Shown here piece after piece: positions 34,943 through 45,990 of a stretch of 64,000 nt of DNA. The notes under the pieces were generated by a model. That model searched no databases and was not told the DNA's origin. It worked only from the letters and a program-made list of their open reading frames with translations. Source of the DNA: Paramacrobiotus metropolitanus (Eukaryota; Tardigrada; Eutardigrada; Parachela; Macrobiotidae); NCBI RefSeq assembly GCF_019649055.1, contig NW_026570257.1, positions 806,001 through 870,000 on the forward strand, written 5' to 3'. The translations under genes were made by a program, and so were the position numbers. Position 1 is the first letter of the stretch, and every line of letters starts with the position of its first letter.

Positions 34943-36567
34943 CGTTTTATCGACCTGTTTTCGATATGGGTTACAGAAACTAGCGGATGCCGTAAAGATG
35001 CCGCAAAAATCCGGATTAAAGGACAATTATTCTGGTCCCTGTCTCTACGTACAAACTTCATGCCCCGCAAAGCTGCTGTTTTCGGCTATATTTACCGTGT
35101 TTTGCTGATGATAATCTTGGTTTTCCCGCTAATCAGCAAGGGGCATCGTCTGGACCAGGGCCGCTAATGCGACAAACCAAACAACTTCCAAAAAAGCACG
35201 AGGACGACTTTGACCTTGACATTATCGATCGATATAATATTTGTGTTGTATGTGTTTTAGTCGGTTAGATCGCTTACCTTATAATATACAGATAAATGGT
35301 CGCTACTGTCCCGCCCAAAAATGTGTAACAATTAATATAACATTCTATTGCCTTTATGTACAGCTTATATATCTATATAGTGCATGACTATTGTTATTAA
35401 ATTGTGAAATTCTACAGATTATGCACGGTACTGCCATACTCCATAATCAGGAAATACAGTGTAATATACATTTCCATAAACAGCCATTTTAAAAATGTAT
35501 TACGTGTAAAAGTACAAATACAAATGTATGTAAAATTCTACTCTGTTGAGATACATATCTACTGGAATTTTTGAAAAACAGTTTATTAGTTTTCGTAGAA
35601 AATCGAATCTTCCATTAGACGTTTAGAAACATGTTCCCGTAAAAATATAGTTAATAGTTATTCTTACAATTATGTGGCAGAAATACTAGGCGACATATGT
35701 AGCTGTAAAGAACACATACAGACACATAATACAGCACTACTCGTAGTACTCGTAGTATGCGTTGTGTAGTGTACGTGTACAAGTACGCCAATGTAGACAA
35801 AAAAAAACAATATCACATGAATTGAAGGAGACCGTAATTGAATTATACTGTCACGAGGAATTGATTACAGTACATAGAAAAAGTACACACTACACACTGA
35901 CCGACGCCAAAACTACGTAGCATTCCCCTCGGAGTCGATGTAGTGCATTTTTATTAAAGATATTTACAAGTACCTAGCGGCATCTGAATGAATTTTCAAA
36001 GGATGCCGACTCCTTGCTCCAGGAAGTAAAGCATACATATGGAGGAGCGCTAATAAACGCTAGATTGACGCATGGCGGCAATAACAAGACATAGTGTGAG
36101 CAAACTTGTCTGTCTGTCGCGATAACATTCCGGAAAACGATACAATTAATTCTGCGTGTAACAGCAAAACGTTACAGTGAATGCCGGGTGAAATTTGCTT
36201 TGCTCCAGGATTATGAATTTATGGTATGCTACATTTGCATTACCATAATTCAACGCACTATAATGCAATGTTACAGGTAACGAGAATGGCAAATATTGGA
36301 CTTTTGGTGCACCTACAGCATGGCGCTGCATTTTTTTTAAGTCCGGCACCGTTTTTTGGATACTACAGACTGTGAAGAATTCTTTTAAATCACCTCCGTG
36401 TATTGCAGTCTTTATCATATACACAAATATTTTGACTTAATACTGTTATTACTTAGCCTATTGATAAACAACAATTTTGTCCATTTAAGTATCTGATTGA
36501 AGTTTAATTAACTTTAACAGAATTTCAAAGTATAAAATAGTTTTTTAATCAAGATCCAGTTTGTAAA
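34943..36567. other. Intergenic with core promoter of the first amidohydrolase
   Basis: AT-rich with no gene seen. A TATAAAAT box at 36531-36538 lies about 30 bp before ATG 36568. Confidence 0.5.
36531..36538 (+). promoter_or_regulatory. TATA box of amidohydrolase copy 1
   Basis: TATAAAAT lies 30 bp upstream of the first ATG, so the 5' leader must be very short or the second ATG (36580) is used. Inferred from sequence only. Confidence 0.45.
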
Positions 36568-37671
36568 ATGCCGCATACCATGCGTTCTTGGATTGTTGTG
36601 GTTCGCTTTTCGCTTTTGTATTTATTTGCTAAAATTGCCCTCGGACTACCCCTTACCACCAATCCCTTAACTAAATCTGTCCACCAACCACAACGCATCG
36701 ATGTGCATCACCACTACATTCCCGATTTCTATAACGAAGCGCTTCTGGCCAGCGGCGGTGATCCGACGAATTTCGGCAACCCCAATTGGTCACTACCATT
36801 AGACGATCAATTCAACCAGAACAACTCCATAACCGCCGTCATCTTCTCCATAACCACGCCCGGCACCAGCATCATGCCATCCAATCAGGCGGCTATCATT
36901 TCCCGAAAGGTCAACGAATACGGCGCTACCCTGCGCGACCGAAATCCAGAAAAGTACGGCTTCTTTGCCACGCTTCCATCACTACTGGACAAAAATATGA
37001 CTATAAAGGAGATTACGTACGCGTTAGATGTACTGCACGCTGATGGCGTAGCGATTTATACAAGCTACGGAAATGGGACGCATTACCTGGGCCATCCGGA
37101 TTTTCGCGACATCTGGACCGCGTTAAACATCCGGAATGCTACCGTCTTCATCCATCCTGCTTACGGATGCAGTCTGAAGTCGGTATCGGCGACCGTTAAT
37201 CTGAGCGTTTCCACGATGGATTTCCCGCAGGAGACCACGCGAACCATCGTCGACATGATCGTGTCCAACATTATTCGGGATTTCCGAAATGTCCGGATCA
37301 TTGTGTCGCATGCGGGCGGAACACTGCCGTATATTTTTGGGAGGATTGTCAACTCGTTTTATCAGTCAGGGAGAGTTACGAAAACGCCGCAGCAGTTTCT
37401 GGAAGAAGTGAAAACGCTGTACTTTGATATAGCGACGTCTAAATATGATATAACGTTGGATTCCATCACCCGGTTTGCCGCTCCGGAGAAAATTCTATTT
37501 GGCACAGATTTTCCTTATAATCCATTAGGAGCCGCCCTGGAGGAAACAAAAAACTGGGATAACTACGTGAAGATGAAGGGGTCACCGCGAAATCTGCTGT
37601 TAATAAATGGCGACAATGCACTGGCGCTGTTTCCTAGGTTTCGTAATGATAGTGTTCCGTCAGGTAATTAA
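36568..37671 (+). CDS. Secreted amidohydrolase-2 (ACMSD / 6-methylsalicylate decarboxylase-like), copy 1
   Basis: Intronless, 367 aa. Residues 5-28 form a signal peptide (WIVVVRFSLLYLFAKIALG). The catalytic TIM barrel of the amidohydrolase-2 family starts at RIDVHHHY. Metal ligands expected for ACMSD-type enzymes are all present: HxH (His47, His49), His196 in FIHPAYG, His248 in SHAGGTLPY and Asp314 in GTDFPYN. The segments GGDPTNFGNPNW, DFPQETTRTI and ILFGTDFPYN match fungal and bacterial 6-methylsalicylate/orsellinate-type decarboxylases more than animal ACMSD. Expected reaction: zinc-dependent, non-oxidative decarboxylation of an aromatic carboxylate, here outside the cell or in the secretory pathway. 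Absence of introns beside intron-rich neighbours suggests acquisition from a microbe and then tandem duplication (inference). Met5 is an alternative start. Confidence 0.88.
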   Translation: MPHTMRSWIVVVRFSLLYLFAKIALGLPLTTNPLTKSVHQPQRIDVHHHYIPDFYNEALLASGGDPTNFGNPNWSLPLDDQFNQNNSITAVIFSITTPGTSIMPSNQAAIISRKVNEYGATLRDRNPEKYGFFATLPSLLDKNMTIKEITYALDVLHADGVAIYTSYGNGTHYLGHPDFRDIWTALNIRNATVFIHPAYGCSLKSVSATVNLSVSTMDFPQETTRTIVDMIVSNIIRDFRNVRIIVSHAGGTLPYIFGRIVNSFYQSGRVTKTPQQFLEEVKTLYFDIATSKYDITLDSITRFAAPEKILFGTDFPYNPLGAALEETKNWDNYVKMKGSPRNLLLINGDNALALFPRFRNDSVPSGN

Positions 37672-38830
37672 AGATAAAACTCAATGCGCTTCTGTCTAAA
37701 TGTGGATTTCGAGTCTGGTACCCCATTAACTTACCGGCGTACCCAAAGTTTATAAACCTCATTTTGCAGAAAAAGATTTAATGTTTCTACATCTTGATAT
37801 CAGTCACACCAAACGGTTTAAAAGTATTTACTGCTAAACTGAAACGTCGCAGTAAAAAACATAATGGCTTTTGCTGTTGGTTAATTAACACGGTTGGTTA
37901 ATTTTAAATTCTTCTATCATGAAATTCCAATAGTGTTGCTGGCAGTCACGAGCGCAACATCGTTCTTGATAAAGCCGTTCTTATTACCGCATGGCAAGTC
38001 AACCCATGGCTATCTATTCAAATGAATCAGTAAGACCGGTGAGATAATCCTGCGTAACCCTTTAGAGCATTACAAAAATTTTTTGTTCAATGAACATCTT
38101 TTATTTACTTACACGACAAAAATTGAAAGGCTGAACCACGCTTTAGCTGGGCCAGTGTCCCTACTCCCTACAGCAGAATCGTGCACCTCAAACAGCGCCC
38201 AAATTGTCATCCTCGTCGTCTGCACCGCTTTATTGGTACTTTTCAACGACCTCCTATTGGCCATAGTTTTCGCAGCGGCTTCAGTATGATCCTGTACGTA
38301 TATGTCCTGTACGGTACTTTATATAAGAACTATTTCATCAGCCTGACCGACCACTACTATAACTCGGCTACCATAAGTGTTTAAAGACCAAAATATTAAC
38401 GTTTGACTGTTTGTTGTTACAAAAGTATGTTATGTATCTATGAATGAAATGTACGTATATTAGCTGAATCAAACTTCTCCACAAGTATCAGCAGCCATCA
38501 CAGCGCACTCACATCTCTTTTTCTTTCTTACAGTACGAGTATGTAACGTAAGTATTTGCACTGTATGCATGAAAATACAGATCGACCCTTTTCCCGCAGT
38601 ATGTTACTTTATTCCGGCAATGTGAGCTATATAACTTTTAACACATATATGATTTAACATAAATGCCGATGCTCGCACAATACTAAAGCATTACAATCTT
38701 TTTTTATGTGCTCGACCACCCACGCGGCAAACATGTACACTGTAAAGCAGAAACATAAACTTACTAGTATCGCAAATTTATTCCGCTCTAGCGACAGTTA
38801 GGCAACCGTCGTCAAAATTTTCTTGAGAAT
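37672..38830. other. Intergenic, no gene seen
   Basis: AT-rich spacer. A short string at 38793-38819 beside the tRNA (GACAGTTAGGCAACCGTC and flank) recurs at 39308-39334. Confidence 0.5.
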
Positions 38831-38902
38831 GGGGATGTAGCTCAGTGGTAGAGCGCGGTCTTCGCATGGCTGAGGTCCGGGGTTCAATCCCCCGCATCTC
38901 CA
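38831..38902 (+). tRNA. tRNA-Ala (anticodon CGC)
   Basis: 72-nt cloverleaf. Acceptor GGGGATG pairs with CATCTCC, followed by discriminator A. D arm is GCTC-AGTGGTA-GAGC. Anticodon stem CGGTC/GGCTG has two G-T pairs and loop TTCGCAT, giving anticodon CGC (Ala GCG). T arm is CGGGG-TTCAATC-CCCCG. The G3-T70 wobble in the acceptor is the alanine identity element. No intron and no encoded CCA. A T6 run follows directly and serves as the RNA polymerase III terminator. Confidence 0.95.
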
Positions 38903-39478
38903 GTTTTTTGTTTCCTCTGAAATCTTATCGAAGCTTAGGGCTTTTTTGTAGAAATTTTGCTGTTAAGAAAGCCGTTTGCTGTTATGTTGTGCGTCCTGAA
39001 CGTCGCAAGCATTAACCAAATTAAATAAACAAACAAAACATTTCGCTATTACAGCACATGCGAGAACAGTGAAGGCTGAGCGGTTTTATCGCGAACAAGG
39101 CGAAACGACACGGTGGATGCAAGCCGCCAAATCTTAAAATAATGCGCCTTATAACTGCGGTTATAACACCCATAGTTATAGGATGTTTATTGCAACTCAT
39201 GCAAGTTACGGCAAGTTCGATATATAATAACAAATATCGTAAAAAATGCATTTCGCCCGCTGAGGTTAATACGTTTAACATAGCCGATGCATACACTAGA
39301 GTGACTAGACAGTTAGGCAACCGTCCTCAAAATTCGCCGAAGTTTAAGCACATACAGATAGAGCAAGTGTACTGTGTATAAGCACATTGCTCAACAGCTC
39401 TTGCTGTTCCAATGTTGTGGAGAAGCAGCTTAATTTAGCACATGCACAAATGCAGTAACGCATAAGAGATTTATTAGC
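38903..39478. other. Spacer between tRNA and amidohydrolase copy 2
   Basis: Holds the second copy of the 27-bp string found beside the tRNA. No gene seen. Confidence 0.45.
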
Positions 39479-40561
39479 ATGGCCATGTCGACCGCACATT
39501 TTTTCTGTTTTATTTTATGCTCATTAATTGCAGCCACTCTTGGAGCTCCTATTAAGATTAAACCGTTTGCTGCATCATGGCAAAAGCCGCAGCGGATAGA
39601 TGTCCATCACCACTTTACTCCTGATTTCTCCAACGAAGATTCCCGAAATGGAGGTTACCCAACAAACACCGGCAATCCTGCGTGGTCACTCCAGTTAGAC
39701 GATCAGTTTAACCAGAACAACTCAATCACCAACGTAATCTTCACTGCCATCGTGCCGGCAACTGGTAATATGTCATCTAACCAGACTGCCAGAATTATAC
39801 GAAAGGTCAACGAACACAGTTCGTACTTACGCGACACGAATCCTCGAAAGTACGGTTTCTTTGCCGCACTTCCGTCACTACTTGACAAAAACGGAACGCT
39901 CGAGGAGGTTGCATACGCGCTAGATGTACTGCATGCCGACGGATTTATCGTATATACAAGCTACGGAAACGCCACACATTACCTTGGTCACCCGGATTTC
40001 AAGGACGTTTGGGCGGCGCTAAACGCGCGTAGCGCCACAGTTTTCATTCATCCCACATACGGATGTAGCTCAAAGTCGGTGTCAGCGATAGTAAATCTGA
40101 CGGTCTCCATGATGGATTTCCCGCAGGAGACAACGCGTACCATCGTCGACATGGTTGCATCCAACGTCATCCGTGATTTCCCCAATGTCAAGATCATAGT
40201 GTCGCATGCGGGTGGCACATTGCCATATGTCTTCGGACGGATTTTCACCTCGTTTTACCAGTCTGCACAAATTACAAAAACGCCACAGCAGGTTCTGGAG
40301 GAAGTACGAAGCATTTATTTCGATATAGCCACGTCCAAGTATGACCTGACACTGGATGCCATCATGAAGTTTGCAGCGCCGGAGAGGATTTTGTTTGGGA
40401 CTGACTTTCCATACAATCCGCAAGGAGCGGCAGAGGAAACCAGAAACTGGAATGACTACGTGAAAAAGAACGAGTCACCCGGGAATCTGCTGGCAGTAAA
40501 CAGTAAAAACGCTTTGGCATTGTTTCCAAGATTTCGTCAGTACAACACAGCAGCAACATAA
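39479..40561 (+). CDS. Secreted amidohydrolase-2 (ACMSD / 6-methylsalicylate decarboxylase-like), copy 2
   Basis: Intronless, 360 aa. Signal peptide HFFCFILCSLIAATLG, then RIDVHHHFTPDF, FIHPTYG, SHAGGTLPY and GTDFPYN, so all expected metal and catalytic residues are kept. It is the most diverged of the four. The early substrate-side loop is NGGYPTNTGNPAW instead of GGDPT-FGNPNW, and the loop after ITNVIFTAI differs from the SITTPGT of the others. Different substrate preference is possible (inference). It shares the lack of introns and the secretion signal with the other copies. Confidence 0.87.
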   Translation: MAMSTAHFFCFILCSLIAATLGAPIKIKPFAASWQKPQRIDVHHHFTPDFSNEDSRNGGYPTNTGNPAWSLQLDDQFNQNNSITNVIFTAIVPATGNMSSNQTARIIRKVNEHSSYLRDTNPRKYGFFAALPSLLDKNGTLEEVAYALDVLHADGFIVYTSYGNATHYLGHPDFKDVWAALNARSATVFIHPTYGCSSKSVSAIVNLTVSMMDFPQETTRTIVDMVASNVIRDFPNVKIIVSHAGGTLPYVFGRIFTSFYQSAQITKTPQQVLEEVRSIYFDIATSKYDLTLDAIMKFAAPERILFGTDFPYNPQGAAEETRNWNDYVKKNESPGNLLAVNSKNALALFPRFRQYNTAAT

Positions 40562-41564
40562 AGAGCGGACACCAATTTTTATCGCATTCCTATATTAGTC
40601 TGTAATAGTTTTAAAACAGGTTATTGTTACTGGTGTGCATTTCAATACCAGTTGACATAATACAGTCTTATATCACTTAAAAGGGTGTGCCGTAAGGAGT
40701 ATGAACACGTATTAATTTTACAGTGCCTGATAATCAGCGAAATGCATTGCAAGTACAACAGTGCAAATCTTACGCGAACGCGTAATTTTAAGCATTTCAA
40801 CGAAGGTTTGCCCATGTACCGTAGTGGGTGTACAGATACGATGTGAATGAGCGAAGTATGAGTGTAAGTACATGTTTGGAAAGCCATTCGCAACACACTG
40901 TGACAGCATAATGTGACCCTACTTTTGGGGCAATAAAATAGCACACAGCAAACAATGCGTAACTATGACTTATGGAGCACCATTAATCTTTACTTTTGTT
41001 TTTCTTGTAAGCTCGTGACAGCGCTTCGACCGGACAGTAGCGGACTGCATTGTCCGCTCCAGTAGTGACTAACACGATCGTTTTGTCAGAGCCAATTTGC
41101 AGCCACAGATCTCTGTAACCGCAAACCTTTAGGGTTGCAGTGCGGTAACTAATGATTCTACAGATGATTTGCGCTGCACTATATTTCTCGAAAGTTAAAA
41201 AAGCCATTATAGCGTGCCAAAATAGCAGCTTCTCAATTACTTTACGCTGACAAGGTTGTCGAATACCGTAACGCATGTTATAAATTTTATTTATTAGACA
41301 TTACAAAATCTTTCAAAACAACATTACAGTAATAATGATGCTATCCACTGCCGATGCTTGGTCAAAACGGCAAAATGGTCTACACATATAAGTGTGCGGC
41401 ATTTATATGTTAGTCAACGGTAGAGCAATTTGTTGTAAAATCAATCTTTCTTTCACCTTTCGAGATAATTACGTTACTTCCGTCGAAGTAAAGCACGTAA
41501 AGAGACATTGTTATGTATATATGATTGGCTTTTAAGTGAACATAACGGCTCACACTTACGTAAA
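40562..41564. other. Spacer with duplicated upstream block of amidohydrolase copy 3
   Basis: From about 40915 onward it matches 57640-58305 upstream of copy 4, including CATTAATCTTTACTTTTG and the later AATCTTTCTTTCACCTTTCG block. No independent gene. Confidence 0.6.
41443..41462 (+). promoter_or_regulatory. Conserved upstream block shared by amidohydrolase copies 3 and 4
   Basis: AATCTTTCTTTCACCTTTCG is identical at 41443-41462 and 58185-58204, about 100-120 bp before each ATG. In both cases it is followed by a TATATA string 40-50 bp before the start. Conservation above the flanking level suggests a shared promoter element, but recent duplication could also explain it. Confidence 0.4.
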
Positions 41565-42623
41565 ATGCACCCTTGTTATATTTTCCTTCTCTTCTTCCTG
41601 TTGTACGGTAAACTCGCTCCTTTTCCCATTACACCCCAGCGTATTGACGTGCATCACCACTACATTCCGGATTTCTACGATGCGACCTTTCTTGCTAATG
41701 GCGGTGACCCTACGAGTTTTGGTAATCCCAACTGGTCGTTAGAACTGGACGATCAGTTCAACCAGAACAATTCCATATCCAGTGTCGTCTTTTCCATAAC
41801 AGCACCGGGAACAACCATCATGCCGTCCAGTACGGCCGCTGCCATCTCCAAATAAGTTAACGAGTATGGAGCGCGTCTACGCGACAGCAATCCACAAAAG
41901 TACGGATTTTTCGCCACACTCCCATCGCTACTCGATAAAGACGAGACACTGGCCGAAATCGCTTATTCACTGGATATCTTGAAGGCCGATGGCGTGACCT
42001 TTTATACTAGCTATGGTAACGCCACGCACTACCTTGGTCATCCAGATTTTACGGATATCTGGGCGGCGGTAAATCTCCGGAACGCGACTGTGTTTATTCA
42101 TCCCACATACGGGTGCAGTCTTAAACCGGTATCCACCACGGTTAATCTCAGTGTGTCCACAATGGATTTTCCCCAAGAAACCACGCGAATAATAATCGAC
42201 ATGGTGGTGTCTAATGTTATCCGTGATTTCCCGAATGTGAAGATCATCGTGTCGCATGCCGGCGGCACGTTGCCGTACATTTTTGGGCGTATCACCAATT
42301 CGTTCTATCGTTCAGGGCGTCTTACGAAAACTCCGGACCAGGTTCTGCAAGAAGTAAAGACGTTGTATTTCGACATCGCAACGTCAAAGTATCCACTGAC
42401 TCTCGATGGTATCACAAACTTTGCGCAACCTGAAAGAATCTTATTTGCAACGGATTTTCCATATAATCCACTGCTTGCAACATTAGGCGAGACGGTAAAC
42501 TGGGACCAGTACGCGGCGGCAAAAGGGTCACCCGAAAATCTATTGGCCATTGATCGAGCCAACGCTTTGAAACTCTTCCCCAGATTCAAAAAGAGCTCAA
42601 TTAATTTTATAATGTACCGGTGA
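41565..42623 (+). pseudogene. Amidohydrolase-2 copy 3 with a single nonsense codon
   Basis: Same frame from ATG 41565 to the stop at 42621-42623, but TAA at 41853-41855 interrupts it where copy 4 reads CAA (AAAISKQVNEYG). No other frameshift or stop is present, and all metal-ligand motifs remain (RIDVHHHY, FIHPTYG, SHAGGTLPY). The GTDFPYN motif reads ATDFPYN here, as in copy 4. Signal peptide YIFLLFFLLYGKLAPFP. Because it carries one C-to-T change only, it is either a very young pseudogene, a polymorphism or a sequencing error. Nearly identical to copy 4 over most of its length. Confidence 0.85.
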
Positions 42624-43634
42624 AAATGTTTTATAAGCTTATGCAATCTTTTTTTAACAACCGTATTAGTATGCAATACATATCTCTGTCAGTGTTGTGC
42701 TTTGACGGTTTTTTACGTTAACACATTGAAAAACATCCTTTACTTTTAAAATACAAAAAACAATTATGTGAGACATATTATAAAGCGCGTGACTGAAGTC
42801 CCTACACTCCCTTTTGACAATATTGTCACCGCTTTCGCTCCCTTCGGCTATTGTCACCCTCTATTTCGAAAATAAAAACGAACATTCTCTTTGCAATTGA
42901 CTGTTTTCACTCCGTACCACTTCCCTTTTGAGTACTCCCACCCTTTCAGTTTACTGCTTATAATTTTGCCACCAACGGCACGTTTTCCTTTGCTTCTGGG
43001 CCTTCTGTCCACCACCGGCAGGGAAAGGTGCGAAGCAAAGCGTACTTACACTTCGCTTACAGTTAGATTTTTTTCTCACACGCCTGATTTTCTTAACATA
43101 TTTTCAGGATTTTTTGCTAACTATTTCCGTCGCGCATGCGACTGTAAAACGCCCGCAGTTGTGGCTTTCAGTTGGAATAATGGCGCTATTCCAATATTGC
43201 AAATCAGTAAGTTAGGTAGTCAACCTTTATTCAAAGTAGGATTTTAGTAGCCAAAAGCCATCAACAATCATAACAAAGAGTGCAAGCGCGGACATACTAC
43301 TTCGCAGTTAAAATAATTTAGGGATTATAGAAACAACCAAAATCTCTATCCTCCTGTCGATTATTTCCCAGATTTCGTCAGAACAATAGCGTTGCATCCT
43401 AATGTGAGAAAAAACAAATTCTTATCGCATTTCCAATACAGTTCATGGTAACCAATTCAAATACAGTATTATTAAGCAGTGCATGCACTCAATTTTCCCG
43501 GTTAAATGTATGAAACTGAGAGGGAAACTATTGGATCTCTCCGAAGTGCTGTACCCGAATGGATGCATTTGTCGTGTCTGTAGAACCATCCCCCCGTTTC
43601 CGTTTCCTGACATTCTGTTGCAACGCCTTCAAGC
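42624..43634. other. Intergenic, no gene seen
   Basis: A plus-strand frame at 42891-43247 has no domain, signal or supporting splice sites. Confidence 0.45.
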
Positions 43635-44388
43635 CTAGCACACCAGTGGGGTATATTGTCGCTGCCTGGTATAAAAAAAACCAGCACATGGAGAACCGTT
43701 CTACATCGCAACCAAGGCAAGAACTTACAGTATTGCACCGGATGGAGAGCAGTGCTTCCTTCGATGGCGCTAGGCAAATCAATCCTCGTGCACTCACATC
43801 CACGGCAATCGTACCGGTCATCCTTTTCCACTTTGCCTTGAAGTCCGGAAGCTGCGTTACTGTCAGCAGCTGCGCAAACGGAAGTCCCTGCGGTACCGTG
43901 TACCGTTTGAACGGGACTTTTTGGGGTGCTTTCTCCCAATGGCACGCTGGCATGTCACCCGTCGGCTGCAAACGGCACCATCCGACCACATCCCGCACCG
44001 TCCTCCCGTCCGGCACAGAGATCTCCACAAAGGTGTAGTCATCCGCGCAATATTCCTGATGGCTGCCTTCCGGTAGTATCGTGGCAGGGTGCCAGCACCA
44101 TGGTTCTAATGGCGATAGTTGATATAGCACTTGTACGGTGTCGCCAACCGTCAGATCAGGAGCCTCAGATCCTGTGGAAAGACGGCCGTGAACGAAGTTG
44201 GCAAGGGGAACCAGAACAGCACGGTGCTGGGGATAGCCAAAATCGATGATTAGACCGTCTTTTCCCTTGGTGCCGACAACGTATCCATGAAGGATTCGTC
44301 CCTCGCTGTCTCTGACATCCACGGCGCCATAAGACCAGATGCCCTTTAGGAACATTTCACAGTAGCTACTGTTAAAAGTGCTGATCAC
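43635..44388 (-). CDS. Unrecognised protein with N-terminal GAVDVRDSEGR-type domain
   Basis: Not identified with certainty. The frame opens at ATG 44388. Residues about 17-60 (GAVDVRDSEGRILHGYVV, GLIIDFGYP-HRAVLVP) look like a small barrel domain with a following beta-rich region (VGDTVQVLYQ, PWCWHPATIL). Such N-termini recall a large paralogous family in tardigrades, from memory and not searched. The unspliced frame runs to 43528. A strong GTAAGT donor at 43728 and a polypyrimidine CAG acceptor at 43662 support a 67-nt intron, giving exons 44388-43729 and 43661-43635 and a 228-aa protein ending TRQYTPLVC. If unspliced it is 286 aa with a basic RKRKRG tail. No signal peptide or membrane segment. 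Confidence 0.55.
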
Positions 44389-44829
44389 AAATCACGATGA
44401 CCGATCGAAAAAAGTAATTCAGTTTAATGGCGAAACACTCCAATCGTGTTCGCATCTGGTAACAAACGGTTTGGATTATAACATTAGGATTTACATTTCA
44501 CAGTACATTAATCCGCTAATCGTTAATCCTCAAGAATAATGGTAAGACGTACTTCTAGGAATGCTTAACACTTCAGCGTATCAGCGTAGACGTTTTGAGC
44601 GCTGAAGAAAACGCTTGCAACTTGCAGTTCCTTGAACTTTTTTCTCCATTGGCTATTTATTGCGCACAATACTGGTACGGTACGAGTACTGTACTTCTAT
44701 ATACTATATACACTTTCTATGGCGGGCCGTTTGGGTCAGGTCGATCAAATTCTTATGCATCAAAACACGAAACATCAAAACACAGATTCATGTTATTATA
44801 AGTAATAATATTAACCCTGTAACAGAACT

Positions 44830-45460
44830 TAAAAACTCAGAACACTAAAACGTAAAGCACTAAAACGTAAAATGTATAAAACACTAAAATAATAAAACGT
44901 AAAACACAAACGTAAACGTAAAACACTGAAATGTAAGACCGTAACGTAGAATACTGAACTCAGAATTGTCAACTAGAACTCAGAATCATAGAACTTGAAA
45001 CTGTAAACCCTGAAACATGAAATCGTGGTTTTCGTGGACTTAGACAATTTTTCACTTTTCAGAGTTCCAATTCCACAATGCCAATTCCAATAATATTCAT
45101 GGAATTCTACTTTATTATTGGAGTTAGGCGGTGATTTCGGAATTGGATTATGCTGGTGGAACTACCGTTTATTTTTGCTTAAAATTGTCTAAGTCCACGA
45201 AAACATGTTTCAGGGTTTACACTTTACAGTTTCAAGTTCTATGATTCTGAGTTCTGAGGTTTACGATTCTGAGTTCTGAGTTTTACGGTATCGTGTTTTA
45301 TTTTTAGTTTTAGTGTTCTACGTTTTACGGTTTTAGTGTTTTACGTGTTTTTTACGTTTTAGTGTTTTACTGTTTTAGTGTTTTACATTGTTTTACGTTT
45401 TAGTGTTTTACGTTCTAGTGTTCTGAGTTTTAAGTTTTAAGGTTTACGGGGGGTGAGGTA
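44830..45460. repeat. Palindrome 1 of the foldback element
   Basis: Left arm: runs of ACTAAAACGTAAA-type repeats, then ACTCAGAA units, ending GACTTAGACAATTTT near 45052. Right arm: the complement from 45180, ending in many TTTTAGTGTTTTACG units. The best-matched portion pairs 44988-45052 with 45180-45242, differing only by short insertions. The spacer at 45060-45160 has its own smaller inverted repeat. Confidence 0.85.
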
Positions 45461-45479
45461 TTTGGTACGCCATATTTCA

Positions 45480-45990
45480 CAGACATCAACTTCATGAACC
45501 ACAAACATCAAATCGTCGGTGATCAGTTTCTAAAACATCAATTTCATGAATAAAAAGTCTCAAATCTTCGGTGATCAAATTTTAAAACATCAATTACACA
45601 AACCACAAACATCAAATCACCGGTGATCAATTTCACAAACATCAATTACACGAAACATCGAATCTTTGGTGATCGATATCAAAAACATCAATTACATCAA
45701 TTACACGGAACACAAAAAATTTTCGGACTTGGAAAATTTTTAGCGTTTTTGAATACCACTACACCCTTTGGTTTTTCTGTGTTTCGCGTATTTGATGTTT
45801 TCGAAATTGATCATCGTGGAATTGATGTTTTTGTAACTGATCTTTGTGCAACTGATCACCGAAGATTTGATGTTTATGGTTCCGTGTACTTGATGGTTTT
45901 GCAATTGATCACCGGTGATTTGATGTTTGTGTTTCGTGTATTTGATGCCTTGGAAATCGATCACCGCAGAATCGATGTTTGTGGTTTGTG
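45480..45990. repeat. Palindrome 2 of the foldback element
   Basis: Left arm at 45480-45720 has repeated ACATCAAATC-GGTGATCA units. Right arm at 45785-45990 has the complement (TGATCACCGGTGATTTGATG type). Each arm is itself an array of about 40-bp units containing CACCGGTG or a variant. Confidence 0.8.

Noticed and set aside
36146-36424. 92-codon minus-strand frame upstream of the first amidohydrolase
   Set aside because: No signal peptide, domain or splice context; consistent with chance.
42891-43247. 118-codon plus-strand frame
   Set aside because: Composition looks random, there is no homology I recognise, and it is not linked to any exon.
44830-45990. Regularly spaced repeats that might suggest a CRISPR array
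   Set aside because: Units are degenerate, arranged as inverted arms, and lie inside a transposon with TA-flanked ends in a eukaryotic genome.
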